DNA of 10,595 nucleotides from JAIPEL01 sp050115795 (GCA_050115795.1 JASFPT010000128.1:1-10595); one strand, 5' to 3'; shown: positions 1 to 6,044, numbered from the stretch's first letter. Numbers and translations are program-made. The notes: a model not told the origin generated them from the sequence alone.

Positions 1-657
1 ATGGCGGTTCATCTGCAAAAAGAGCTCGACAAAATCAAAAAGCGCATCCTTTCCCTCGGCGCCCTGGTGGAGGAGCGGGTGCATCTGGCGGCAAAGGCCA
101 TCGAAGCCAAGGACAGCGACCTTTGCGAACGGATCATCCGGGACGATCACGACATCGACGAGATGGAGGTGGAGGTCGAAGAAGAGTGCCTCAAGATTCT
201 TGCCCTGCATCAGCCGGTGGCCGTGGACCTGCGCTTTATCATCGCGGTGATCAAGATCAACAACGACCTGGAGCGGATCGGCGACCAGGCGGTGAACATC
301 GCCCAGCGGGTGGCCTTCATTGGCACCCGGCCTCCCATCGACTTTTCCTTCGACTACTCGGTCATGGCGGAAAAAGCCCAGTCCATGCTTCGCAAGAGCC
401 TCGATGCGCTGGTCAACTTCGACTTGGACCTGGCCTTCAAGGTATTGACGCTCGACGACGAAGTGGATCGAATCAAAGACGAGGCCTACGATCAGATCAA
501 GGCGGAAATCCGGCGCACACCGGACCGCGTCGGATATTTGATCAACATGCTCCTGATTTCCCGGCACCTGGAGCGGCTGGCCGATCATGCCACCAATATT
601 GCCGAAGAGGTCATCTACCTGGTGGAAGGAGAAATCGTCCGCCACGGCAATTACTAG
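1..657 (+). CDS. phoU: PhoU, phosphate-specific transport system accessory/regulatory protein
   Basis: This 218-residue protein is a full-length PhoU. The family is cytoplasmic and helical, and links the PstSCAB phosphate transporter to the PhoR-PhoB two-component system, damping phosphate uptake when phosphate is ample. The two pseudo-repeated three-helix bundles are visible, each with the family metal-binding helix: D89-L-E-R-I-G-D-Q-A-V-N-I-A near residues 89-101 and H189-L-E-R-L-A-D-H-A-T-N-I-A near 189-201. The ATG is the first base of the window, so its ribosome binding site and upstream partners (normally pstB) cannot be seen. The TAG stop at 655-657 lies at the edge of a MITE-like insertion. 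Without the insertion the frame would run about five codons further to TAA at 831-833. Identification is secure. Confidence 0.96.
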   Translation: MAVHLQKELDKIKKRILSLGALVEERVHLAAKAIEAKDSDLCERIIRDDHDIDEMEVEVEEECLKILALHQPVAVDLRFIIAVIKINNDLERIGDQAVNIAQRVAFIGTRPPIDFSFDYSVMAEKAQSMLRKSLDALVNFDLDLAFKVLTLDDEVDRIKDEAYDQIKAEIRRTPDRVGYLINMLLISRHLERLADHATNIAEEVIYLVEGEIVRHGNY

Positions 658-817
658 TGTCGTGTCCCGGAAATAATTTCCAAAAGTTTTTGAGGCATAC
701 CGACAGATTCCCAATTTGTCATTCCCGCGAAGGCGGGAATCCAGAGGTGGTTGGCCTGGACTCCCGCCTTCGCGGGAGTGACTGCAATTTGCAAGTTACT
801 TGCGGTACACGACACTA
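655..817. mobile_element. MITE-like element with TA target duplication and nested palindrome
   Basis: The element is about 163 bp with terminal inverted repeats. The left end reads TAGTGTCGTGT (655-665) and the right end ACACGACACTA (807-817), which are exact reverse complements over 11 nt; the match continues imperfectly inward. Both ends begin with TA, as expected for the TA target duplication of IS630/Tc1-mariner-type transposition. The inside is noncoding, so it would need a transposase supplied elsewhere. The centre holds a long palindrome, described separately. The element sits between the phoU coding end and its terminator and contributes the G of the phoU TAG stop. The TIR and TA are seen directly; the mobile-element family is inferred. 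Confidence 0.62.
718..782. repeat. Long inverted repeat built from two self-complementary arms
   Basis: The left arm 718-744 and right arm 756-782 are reverse complements over 27 nt with two mismatches, separated by an 11-nt loop. Each arm also folds on itself: ATTCCCGC-GAAG-GCGGGAAT at 721-740, and CTCCCGC-CTTC-GCGGGAG at 761-778. The left arm fits the ATTCCC-N8-GGGAAT pattern of short dispersed repeats such as dRS3 in Neisseria, and CCCGCGAAGGCGGGAAT-type repeats occur in many proteobacterial genomes. In this window it lies wholly inside the MITE-like element. Confidence 0.8.
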
Positions 818-831
818 TAAGCCCTTTTCAT

Positions 832-866
832 AAATCATCCCCGACCTGTTGGGGATGATTTATTTT
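832..866 (+). terminator. Rho-independent terminator of phoU
   Basis: A perfect 11-bp stem (832-842 with 851-861) closes an 8-nt loop and is followed by a short T-run at 863-866. The GGGG/CCCC base lies next to the loop and the outer stem is A/T-rich. Before the upstream insertion it would have overlapped the ancestral phoU stop, a normal position for a terminator. The T-run merges with the -35 box of the following promoter. Confidence 0.75.
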
Positions 867-891
867 GACATCCCCCTGATATTCTTATACA
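865..891 (+). promoter_or_regulatory. Putative sigma70 promoter for the PilZ gene
   Basis: A consensus TTGACA lies at 865-870 and TATACA at 886-891, with a 15-nt spacer that is shorter than the optimum of 17. It lies directly behind the phoU terminator and upstream of the PilZ reading frame, so the position makes sense. The short spacer suggests a weak promoter or one assisted by an activator. Confidence 0.45.
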
Positions 892-928
892 TGGTTTCAG
901 GCGCGGTTTCCCGAAACGGGAAACGCGA

Positions 929-1315
929 GTGGATTTTTCCGGGGGGGCGAAAACGGTGGCAGAAAACCCAGCAGATCGGCGGAGGGGTGACAGGACCGAG
1001 GTGCAATGGCCGGTGACGGTGGACACCGATACCGGTCGCATCGGTGGTGAGACCCTGAACATATCCGAGCATGGGGTTTCGATTTGCTGCGACGAGGGCC
1101 TGCCGCTGGACGAGGTGGTCAAGATGTGGATCATGCCACCGGATCACCGCATCGTCGAGGTGACCGGGCAGATCACCTGGTCGGACCTTTGCGGGATCGA
1201 CGAGCAGAACAAGCCCGTGGGGCTCGGCATCTGTTTTCTGGAGATCGACCCTTCCGACCGGGAGTTTTTCCAAAAGGTCATCGAAAAAAACGCCCGCCCC
1301 GATGAAGAGCGGTAA
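929..1315 (+). CDS. Single-domain PilZ protein, probable c-di-GMP receptor
   Basis: The 128-residue product is almost entirely one PilZ domain. The c-di-GMP-binding signature is present: an RxxxR motif at R18-R22 and N44-I-S46-E-H-G49, followed by the usual beta-barrel strands and a GLGICFLEI strand near residues 98-106. Stand-alone PilZ proteins bind c-di-GMP and pass the signal to partners affecting motility, adhesion or polysaccharide output; the partner here is unknown. The start is uncertain. GTG at 929 gives 128 residues after a weak GGGAAA. GTG at 956 gives 119 residues after a G-run at 941-947 and keeps the whole domain. No ATG is available before the domain. It converges on the cysteine-rich gene 41 bp downstream. 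Confidence 0.85.
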   Translation: MDFSGGAKTVAENPADRRRGDRTEVQWPVTVDTDTGRIGGETLNISEHGVSICCDEGLPLDEVVKMWIMPPDHRIVEVTGQITWSDLCGIDEQNKPVGLGICFLEIDPSDREFFQKVIEKNARPDEER

Positions 1316-1356
1316 AGGGACCGCCGGCCATTCATTTCGTATTTCCGGCAAGCCCG

Positions 1357-1569
1357 CTACTGATTACCGAATCCGTTCCACTCCCCGCAATCCGGGCACT
1401 GCCAGATGATCCCGTTGCACGACATGCCCCAGAAGTTTTCCTCCATGCACTGCTGGCAGATCGAAAAGCCGCAGCGGCAGGTCCAGCAGAAGGGAAACTG
1501 CCCCCTGCAGCACTGACACTCCTGCAGGCTCCCGGGTATTCTCCGTTTTCTTCTTTTTCGACCGGTCAT
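1357..1569 (-). CDS. Small cysteine-rich protein, probable zinc-binding domain
   Basis: This 70-residue protein has a strongly basic N-terminus (RKRRKRR at 4-10) followed by 11 cysteines: C18, C20, C21, C28, C31, C33, C38, C41, C51, C58 and C61. They form CxxC-type pairs (C28/C31, C38/C41, C58/C61), typical of zinc-ribbon or treble-clef folds with more than one metal site. Aromatic residues (W29, F35, F46, W47, W56, W64, F67) fill the spaces. The ATG at 1569 has only a weak upstream ribosome site. It sits 41 bp tail-to-tail from the PilZ gene and about 200 bp downstream of yccU on the same strand. The spacing of cysteines and the protein-like composition argue that it is real. The function is unknown; nucleic-acid binding is only suggested by the basic head. 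Confidence 0.7.
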   Translation of the reverse strand: MTGRKRRKRRIPGSLQECQCCRGQFPFCWTCRCGFSICQQCMEENFWGMSCNGIIWQCPDCGEWNGFGNQ

Positions 1570-1620
1570 GACGACAACCGTTTTCTTTTTTCGTTATGCA
1601 TCAAGTTATTCACACAGCCG

Positions 1621-1650
1621 CTGAGCTGCTAAGCTGTTCAGCTGTTAAGC
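1621..1650 (-). repeat. 8-nt tandem repeat array, TTGAGCTG orientation
   Basis: Nearly four consecutive 8-mers with the shape (C/T)T(A/C/G)AGCTG can be read: CTGAGCTG, CTAAGCTG, TTCAGCTG and the partial TTAAGC. They are the reverse-complement form of the array at 1743-1774. Positions 1624-1646 pair with 1749-1771 over 23 nt with two mismatches, so the intervening DNA could be looped out in a stem. Confidence 0.75.
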
Positions 1651-1722
1651 CAGAAAAACGCAAAGAAAGTACTCGCAGTTCAGACCCTTTTCTTTTCATG
1701 CTCCTTTAAGGCAGAAAAACGC
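1645..1722 (+). repeat. 17-nt direct repeat pair in the yccU downstream gap
   Basis: TTAAGCCAGAAAAACGC at 1645-1661 recurs as TTAAGGCAGAAAAACGC at 1706-1722 with one mismatch. Both lie inside the gene-free gap between the two inverted 8-nt arrays. I see no promoter or coding potential in the 45 bases between them. Confidence 0.6.
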
Positions 1723-1742
1723 GTATCAAATTCTGATCTAAC

Positions 1743-1774
1743 CAGCTCAACAGCTCAACAGCTTATCAGCTCAA
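1743..1774 (+). repeat. 8-nt tandem repeat array, CAGCTCAA orientation
   Basis: Four perfect-register 8-mers are present: CAGCTCAA (1743-1750), CAGCTCAA (1751-1758), CAGCTTAT (1759-1766) and CAGCTCAA (1767-1774). The last unit contains the yccU stop codon (TGA on -, 1771-1773), so the array runs right up to the gene. Together with the opposite array at 1621-1650 it forms a long-range inverted repeat that may serve as a transcript 3' end. Confidence 0.8.
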
Positions 1775-2193
1775 CGCCCCATCGCCGCATGCTCCACCTT
1801 GATGCAGCGGTTCATGACCACGTCGATGCCGGCGGCGGTCAGCTGCAGGGCCGCATCGTGGTTTTCGATGCCGAGCTGCATCCAGAAGACCCGCGGTCGC
1901 AGCGCCAGGGCTTCTTCGGCCACGGCCGGGATCTGGTCCGACCGCCGGAAGACATCGACAATGTCCACCGGCACGGGCACATCGGCGAGTGTTCGGTAGG
2001 CCGGCCGCCCCAGGATCTCTTTCCGGGCAGGCCGGACCGGGATCACGTCGTATCCGTTTTCGAGCATATAGCGCCCCACCCGGTGCGAATCCCTCTCCGG
2101 ATTGGGGCTCAGGCCCACCACCGCAACGGTGCGGCTGGAGAGCAGAATCTCCTGGATCGTCTCGCGGTCCGTGATCAGCCTCCCTGCAGCCAT
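1771..2193 (-). CDS. YccU-type CoA-binding domain protein
   Basis: The 140-residue protein is one CoA-binding Rossmann-like domain, the usual length for this family. Visible signatures are the nucleotide loop V25-V-G-L-S-P-N-P-E-R-D-S-H-R near residues 25-38, the strand and turn GYDVIPVRP (47-55), ILGRPAYRTLADVP (60-73), VDIVDVFRRSD (76-86), WMQLGIEN (104-111) and the near-invariant end VVMNRCIKVEHA (125-136). Related domains occur in succinyl-CoA synthetase alpha and acetyl-CoA synthetases; the stand-alone proteins bind CoA but their physiological role is not established. The ATG at 2193 is preceded by AAGGGG with a 5-nt gap, so I chose it over the longer open frame, whose upstream part does not look like protein. 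It is divergent from polA. Confidence 0.9.
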   Translation of the reverse strand: MAAGRLITDRETIQEILLSSRTVAVVGLSPNPERDSHRVGRYMLENGYDVIPVRPARKEILGRPAYRTLADVPVPVDIVDVFRRSDQIPAVAEEALALRPRVFWMQLGIENHDAALQLTAAGIDVVMNRCIKVEHAAMGR

Positions 2194-2366
2194 CGTTTCC
2201 CCTTGATCACCTTCAGCATCGCAAGTTCCATTTTTGAGATCGGTTCCAGCCGGAATACCTTGTGGTAGAAGATTCCCTGCAGCTTGTCGCAGCGAAGCGG
2301 AGATCCCGCCCCAGCGGGGCTGCGGGGTGCGTTCAACCGGGGCGCTTGTCGTTTCCCGGCGGCCAT
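2175..2366 (-). CDS. Possible small ORF overlapping the yccU start (doubtful)
   Basis: A 63-codon frame on - ends at 2175, overlapping the first 19 nt of yccU in another frame. Its last 35 or so residues (KLQGIFYHKVFRLEPISKM and onward) have a credible mix of hydrophobic and charged residues and GC-ending codons. The N-terminal half (Arg/Pro/Ala-rich) looks like noncoding GC-rich DNA. There is no clear ribosome binding site at the ATG. It might be a coupled leader peptide, a remnant of a lost gene, or chance. Confidence 0.2.
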   Translation of the reverse strand: MAAGKRQAPRLNAPRSPAGAGSPLRCDKLQGIFYHKVFRLEPISKMELAMLKVIKGKRWLQGG

Positions 2367-2479
2367 GGTACGAAACCCTCCGACGGCCGACGGCCTCTTC
2401 GAGTGCCGGACGTGCCGCAGAACCTACATCACCGGATTTTGTCCTGTCAATCGTCTCCGACCCCAGGGGAGCCAAGATC

Positions 2480-5182
2480 ATGAGCCAAGACCCCGATCCC
2501 CGTGAAACCGCGGAAAAAACGCTTTATCTGATCGACGGCACGGCCTACATCCACAGGGCCTACCACGCCATCCGCAACCTTTCCAACTCCCGCGGGTTTC
2601 CCACCAATGCCGTATTCGGATTCGCCCGCATGCTCATCAAGCTGATGGAAGAACGCCGCCCACAGTACGCGGTCATCTGCTTCGACGCCAAGGGGCCGAC
2701 CTTCCGTCACGAACGATACGATGCCTACAAGGCAAACCGTCCCCCGATGCCTGAAGACATGGCCGTCCAGATCCCCTACATCAAGAAGGTGACCGAGGGC
2801 TTTCGGCTGCCGACCGTGGAGCTTGCCGGATACGAGGCCGACGACCTGATCGGGACCCTGGCCGAAAAGGCCGAAAACGCTGGCTTCACGGTGGTGATCG
2901 CCACCGGTGACAAGGACTTCATGCAACTGGTCAGCGAGCGGGTGTCGATCTGGGACCCGATGAAGGACCGCGTCGTCGACGTAAAGCGGGTCCGTGAGGA
3001 ATTCGGCCTTGCCCCGGAGCAGATGATCGACGCCATGGGTCTTGCCGGAGACTCGGCGGACAATATCCCCGGGGTGCCCGGAATCGGGATGAAAACCGCC
3101 GCAAAGCTCATCGGGGATTACGGGACCATGGATGCCCTGTATGAGAACCTGGACCGCGTTGCCGGAAAGAAGCAGAAGGAGAACCTGGCCCAATACCGGG
3201 AGCAGGCTTTTTTGAGCCGGGACCTGGTCAGAATCCTCCGGTCGGCGCCGGTGGGTCTATCGCTGGAAGACTTCGAGGTGCCGGCGCCGGACCGCGAAGC
3301 GCTTTTTTCCCTGTTTACGGAGCTGGAGTTCCGGCAGCTGCAGCAGCAGTACAAGGACCGCGAGGCGCGCCGGGCCCGGGACTATCGGATGATTCTCGAC
3401 GGAAAAGAGCTGGCGACGCTTGTCGAAACCCTGGCGGCCGCCCAGGCGTTTGCCGTCGACACCGAAACCACCAGCCAGGACCCCATGCGGGCCCAGCTGG
3501 TGGGCGTCTCCTTTGCGGTTCGCCCCCACGAGGCGTTTTACATCCCCTGCGGCCATCGATACGACGGCGCACCGGCGCAGCTCCCTGCCCAGACCGTGCT
3601 GAATGCGATCCGGCCCCTGATCGAGGACCCCGCCCGGCCCAAGATCGGCCAGAATATCAAATACGACTGGATCGTTTTTCAACGATGCGGCCTTGCGCCC
3701 GCCGGCGGAATTTTCGACACCATGGTCGCCTCCTACCTGATCAATCCGACCAAGCGGGCCCACAGCCTGGACCAGATCGCCCTCGATTTTCTCGGCGTCA
3801 AGACCGTCACCTACCAAGAGGTGACCGGCAAGGGCAAGGACGCCAAAAATTTTTCGGAAGTCTCCCTGGACAAAGCCTCCCCGTATGCCTGTGAAGACGC
3901 CGACCTTACCCTCCAGGCAAAGGAAACCCTGGAGCCGCGTCTTGCAGAGATCGGCCTGACTTCCCTGATGGCGTCCGTGGAGATGCCGCTGATTCCCGTT
4001 CTGGTGCGCATGGAGATGCGGGGCGTGCGCGTGGACACCGACCTGCTCGGCCGGCTCTCCCGCAGCTTCGAAGACCAGCTCGACGCCCTGGAGGGATCCA
4101 TCCACGGCCTAGCCGGCGAGGCATTCAACATCAATTCCTCCCAGCAACTGAGCCGGATTCTTTTCGAGAAGCTGAAACTCCCCGTACAGAAGAAGACGAA
4201 GAAAAAAACCGGCTATTCGACCGATGTCGATGTGCTGACCGCACTGGCCCAGGAGCATGAACTGCCGGCCATGATTCTTCGACACCGCAGCCTGGCCAAG
4301 CTCAAATCGACCTACACCGACGCGCTGATCGGCCTCGTCAACCCCGAAACCGGGCGGATCCACACCTCTTTTAACCAGACCGTAACGGCGACCGGGCGCC
4401 TGTCCAGCTCCGAGCCGAACCTGCAGAACATTCCGGTACGCACCGAGGAGGGAAGAGAAATCCGGAGGGCGTTTATCCCGGAGCAGGGGTGGTGTTTGCT
4501 TTCGGCGGACTATTCCCAGATCGAGCTCCGGGTTCTGGCCCACTGCAGCGATGACTCGAACCTGATCGAAGCCTTTGTCGACGAGCAGGACATCCACGCC
4601 CGGACCGCCAGCGAAGTCTTCGACGTCGAACCGGACCGGGTCACCCCCGAGCTTCGGCGCCAGGCCAAGGCCATCAACTTCGGCATCATCTACGGGATGA
4701 GTCCCTTCGGGCTGTCCCGGCAGCTCGGCATCAGCCAGAAGATGGCCAAGACCTACATCGACCATTATTTCTCCCGCTATCCGAAGGTCAGGGCGTTTCT
4801 CGACGCCACCCTGGAGGAAGCCAGACAGACCCGATCGACCGGCACGCTCATGGGCCGGATCCGGCTGCTGCCCGAGATCCGGAGCAGCAACTTTGCCCTG
4901 CGCCAGTTCGCCGAAAGGACGGCCATCAACACACCGATCCAGGGAACCGCCGCCGACCTGCTCAAGGTGGCCATGATCCGGATCGACGAGCGGCTGCGCC
5001 GTGAACGCCGACGGTCGGCCATGATTCTCACCGTTCATGACGAACTCGTCTTGGAGGTGGCCCCTGACGAACGGGACGACATCGGGCGCCTGGTCACAGA
5101 GGAGATGGAAGGGGTACAGGAGCTTCGGGTGCCGCTGAAGGTGAACGTGGCATACGGCCAAAATTGGGCCGAAGCCCACTAG
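2480..5182 (+). CDS. polA: DNA polymerase I
   Basis: The 900-residue product is a complete Pol I, which fills gaps and removes RNA primers in replication and repair. Residues about 13-300 are the 5'-3' exonuclease (LIDGTAYIHRAYHAI; GYEADDLIGTLA; GDKDFMQLVS; GDSADNIPGVPGIG helix-hairpin-helix). The proofreading domain follows, with the D327-T-E329 motif, GQNIKYDW and YACEDAD, so all expected catalytic acids are present. The polymerase has motif A (SADYSQIELR, D677), motif B (R726, K730, F734 and Y in RRQAKAINFGIIYG) and motif C (H853-D854-E). The open frame extends upstream to 2234, but ATG 2480 is preceded by AGGGGA at the right distance and opens the conserved domain. It is divergent from yccU, and the region between the two starts contains no convincing gene. 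Confidence 0.97.
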   Translation: MSQDPDPRETAEKTLYLIDGTAYIHRAYHAIRNLSNSRGFPTNAVFGFARMLIKLMEERRPQYAVICFDAKGPTFRHERYDAYKANRPPMPEDMAVQIPYIKKVTEGFRLPTVELAGYEADDLIGTLAEKAENAGFTVVIATGDKDFMQLVSERVSIWDPMKDRVVDVKRVREEFGLAPEQMIDAMGLAGDSADNIPGVPGIGMKTAAKLIGDYGTMDALYENLDRVAGKKQKENLAQYREQAFLSRDLVRILRSAPVGLSLEDFEVPAPDREALFSLFTELEFRQLQQQYKDREARRARDYRMILDGKELATLVETLAAAQAFAVDTETTSQDPMRAQLVGVSFAVRPHEAFYIPCGHRYDGAPAQLPAQTVLNAIRPLIEDPARPKIGQNIKYDWIVFQRCGLAPAGGIFDTMVASYLINPTKRAHSLDQIALDFLGVKTVTYQEVTGKGKDAKNFSEVSLDKASPYACEDADLTLQAKETLEPRLAEIGLTSLMASVEMPLIPVLVRMEMRGVRVDTDLLGRLSRSFEDQLDALEGSIHGLAGEAFNINSSQQLSRILFEKLKLPVQKKTKKKTGYSTDVDVLTALAQEHELPAMILRHRSLAKLKSTYTDALIGLVNPETGRIHTSFNQTVTATGRLSSSEPNLQNIPVRTEEGREIRRAFIPEQGWCLLSADYSQIELRVLAHCSDDSNLIEAFVDEQDIHARTASEVFDVEPDRVTPELRRQAKAINFGIIYGMSPFGLSRQLGISQKMAKTYIDHYFSRYPKVRAFLDATLEEARQTRSTGTLMGRIRLLPEIRSSNFALRQFAERTAINTPIQGTAADLLKVAMIRIDERLRRERRRSAMILTVHDELVLEVAPDERDDIGRLVTEEMEGVQELRVPLKVNVAYGQNWAEAH

Positions 5183-5225
5183 CCGGGGGGCTGAGCACCG
5201 CCTCTGGATCAAATCCCCCTGCATC

Positions 5226-5242
5226 CCCCTTTTTCAAAGGGG
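5226..5242. repeat. Short perfect hairpin downstream of polA
   Basis: CCCCTTT (5226-5232) pairs with AAAGGGG (5236-5242) around a 3-nt loop, just after the polA stop. There is no T-run on either strand, so it is not a typical intrinsic terminator, although it could stop RNA decay or help factor-dependent ending. C-rich hairpins of this form are common dispersed sequences in environmental proteobacteria. Confidence 0.5.
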
Positions 5243-5509
5243 CTTCAGGAATTTCAGTGGGCAGGAGCTACCGAATTTTTCGAAATCCTTTTCTCTTTAT
5301 TGATACTTTTCTTTGCTCGCCCAAAGAAAAGTATCCAAAAGAAAGGGCGCCCTGCACCCCGCTTCTTCCTGCTTGTCCCGAGCATGGTCGAGGGGCGCTT
5401 CTCGAAACAGGCGGGCCCTTCAAGAACTCGGCCCCCAAACAGCGGGGGCCTCAAACAGCTTGAAGGGCTGATCCGCCTGTTTCTGCGATGCTCGGCGCGG
5501 GACGATGGG
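5243..5509 (+). repeat. Dispersed structured repeat, copy 1 (267 bp)
   Basis: This copy aligns over its full length with 6045-6287. By eye I count about 17 substitutions over 243 aligned bases, plus one 24-nt segment present only here (within about 5373-5398). The 5' part carries a perfect 14-bp palindrome with a 6-nt loop (5302-5335, GATACTTTTCTTTG-CTCGCC-CAAAGAAAAGTATC). The 3' part folds into a long multi-part stem: 5404-5414 with 5473-5483, 5415-5424 with 5459-5468, and an inner 7-bp hairpin 5430-5436/5444-5450. Part of the extra 24 nt lets 5375-5385 pair with 5488-5503 and close the structure. No transposase is present. The frames running through it are not convincingly coding. Confidence 0.9.
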
Positions 5510-5644
5510 ATCTTGAACCACTGCTGCAAATTTTTTTCCGTTTTCTATTCACAATACCTGGTGTTTGTCTCCAAGAGGGTTGTTTTTTTCTCTATAGGCT
5601 TTTTTCGCGGCGCAGCCGCGATTTTACAAATTGGCGGAGCCAAT
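5510..5644. other. T-rich gap with two adjacent hairpins
   Basis: This stretch is T-rich on + with T-runs around 5530, 5583 and 5600. Two perfect hairpins follow each other: CGCGGC-GCA-GCCGCG at 5606-5620, and AAATTGGC-GGA-GCCAATTT at 5628-5646, the second overlapping the stop of the small minus-strand gene. The first is followed on + by ATTTT and could be a weak terminator for rightward transcription from polA. Neither has a T-run on the minus strand. I see no gene here. Confidence 0.5.
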
Positions 5645-5944
5645 TTATGCGACGTCGGGAGGGCTGGGGGGCGCCTCGGGGGGCGGTTCGCACTCGCTTT
5701 CGGCCCGGTCGTCTTTGACAAACTCGTAGAGGCTGCCCTGGTGGCGGCAGCGGATGCGGTCGCGGACCTTTCGGATCAGGTATTCGTGGGTGGCGGCTTC
5801 CCCGTCCCGGCGGAGGCGGAACGCCAACAGCCGCTGCAGCCTCGGATCGTACCGGTCCGCGTCCGGAACCATCCCCATGACCCGCTGGAATAGATACCAG
5901 TATGGGTCCTTGCGGTTTTCAATCGTGATCAGGTTGCTGTTCAT
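5645..5944 (-). CDS. Hypothetical protein between two repeat copies
   Basis: I do not recognise this 99-residue protein. Residues 1-75 look like a small soluble domain rich in Arg, Tyr and Leu (KDPYWYLFQRVMGM at 12-25; RLQRLLAFRLRR at 35-46; HEYLIRKVRDRIRCRHQ at 53-69). Residues 76-99 form an acidic, proline-rich tail that is probably disordered. There is no signal peptide or membrane segment. The ATG at 5944 has AAGGAAAG about ten bases upstream, a fair ribosome site. Codon choice is GC-rich like the neighbouring genes, unlike the surrounding repeats. It sits alone between the two repeat copies in the convergent polA-fabH gap, so it could be a small native gene or cargo brought in by recombination. 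Coding status is likely but unproven. Confidence 0.6.
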   Translation of the reverse strand: MNSNLITIENRKDPYWYLFQRVMGMVPDADRYDPRLQRLLAFRLRRDGEAATHEYLIRKVRDRIRCRHQGSLYEFVKDDRAESECEPPPEAPPSPPDVA

Positions 5945-6044
5945 CGGTCGACCACTTTCCTTATGGTATAGGGATTGTCATCATTCCGTGCCTTTTGACC
6001 TGCCCAAAATCTGCCGCCGAAACAGCCTTGATGGTACAGAGGCC

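Noticed and set aside
835..1351. Minus-strand ORFs opposite the PilZ gene
   Set aside because: These are antisense shadows of the PilZ coding sequence, with no ribosome sites or recognisable domains.
1621..1774. CRISPR array
   Set aside because: The repeat unit is 8 nt and tandem without spacers, and no cas genes are present.
2305..2327. GC-rich hairpin between yccU and polA
   Set aside because: CCCGCCCC-AGC-GGGGC-type pairing exists, but there is no T-run and no gene ends there. It is likely a chance product of GC-rich sequence.
2234..2479. N-terminal extension of PolA by 82 residues
   Set aside because: The extra residues are Arg/Pro/Ser-rich with no Pol I similarity, and ATG 2480 has a good ribosome site and opens the conserved exonuclease domain.
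2194..2481. N-terminal extension of the YccU-type protein
   Set aside because: The upstream residues look like translated noncoding DNA. The ATG at 2193 has AAGGGG and gives the normal family length.
5254..5529. 91-codon minus-strand ORF across repeat copy 1
   Set aside because: It follows the repeat and has no independent evidence. Both strands of the repeat are open, as expected for low-stop sequence; the frame preservation is noted only as a finding.
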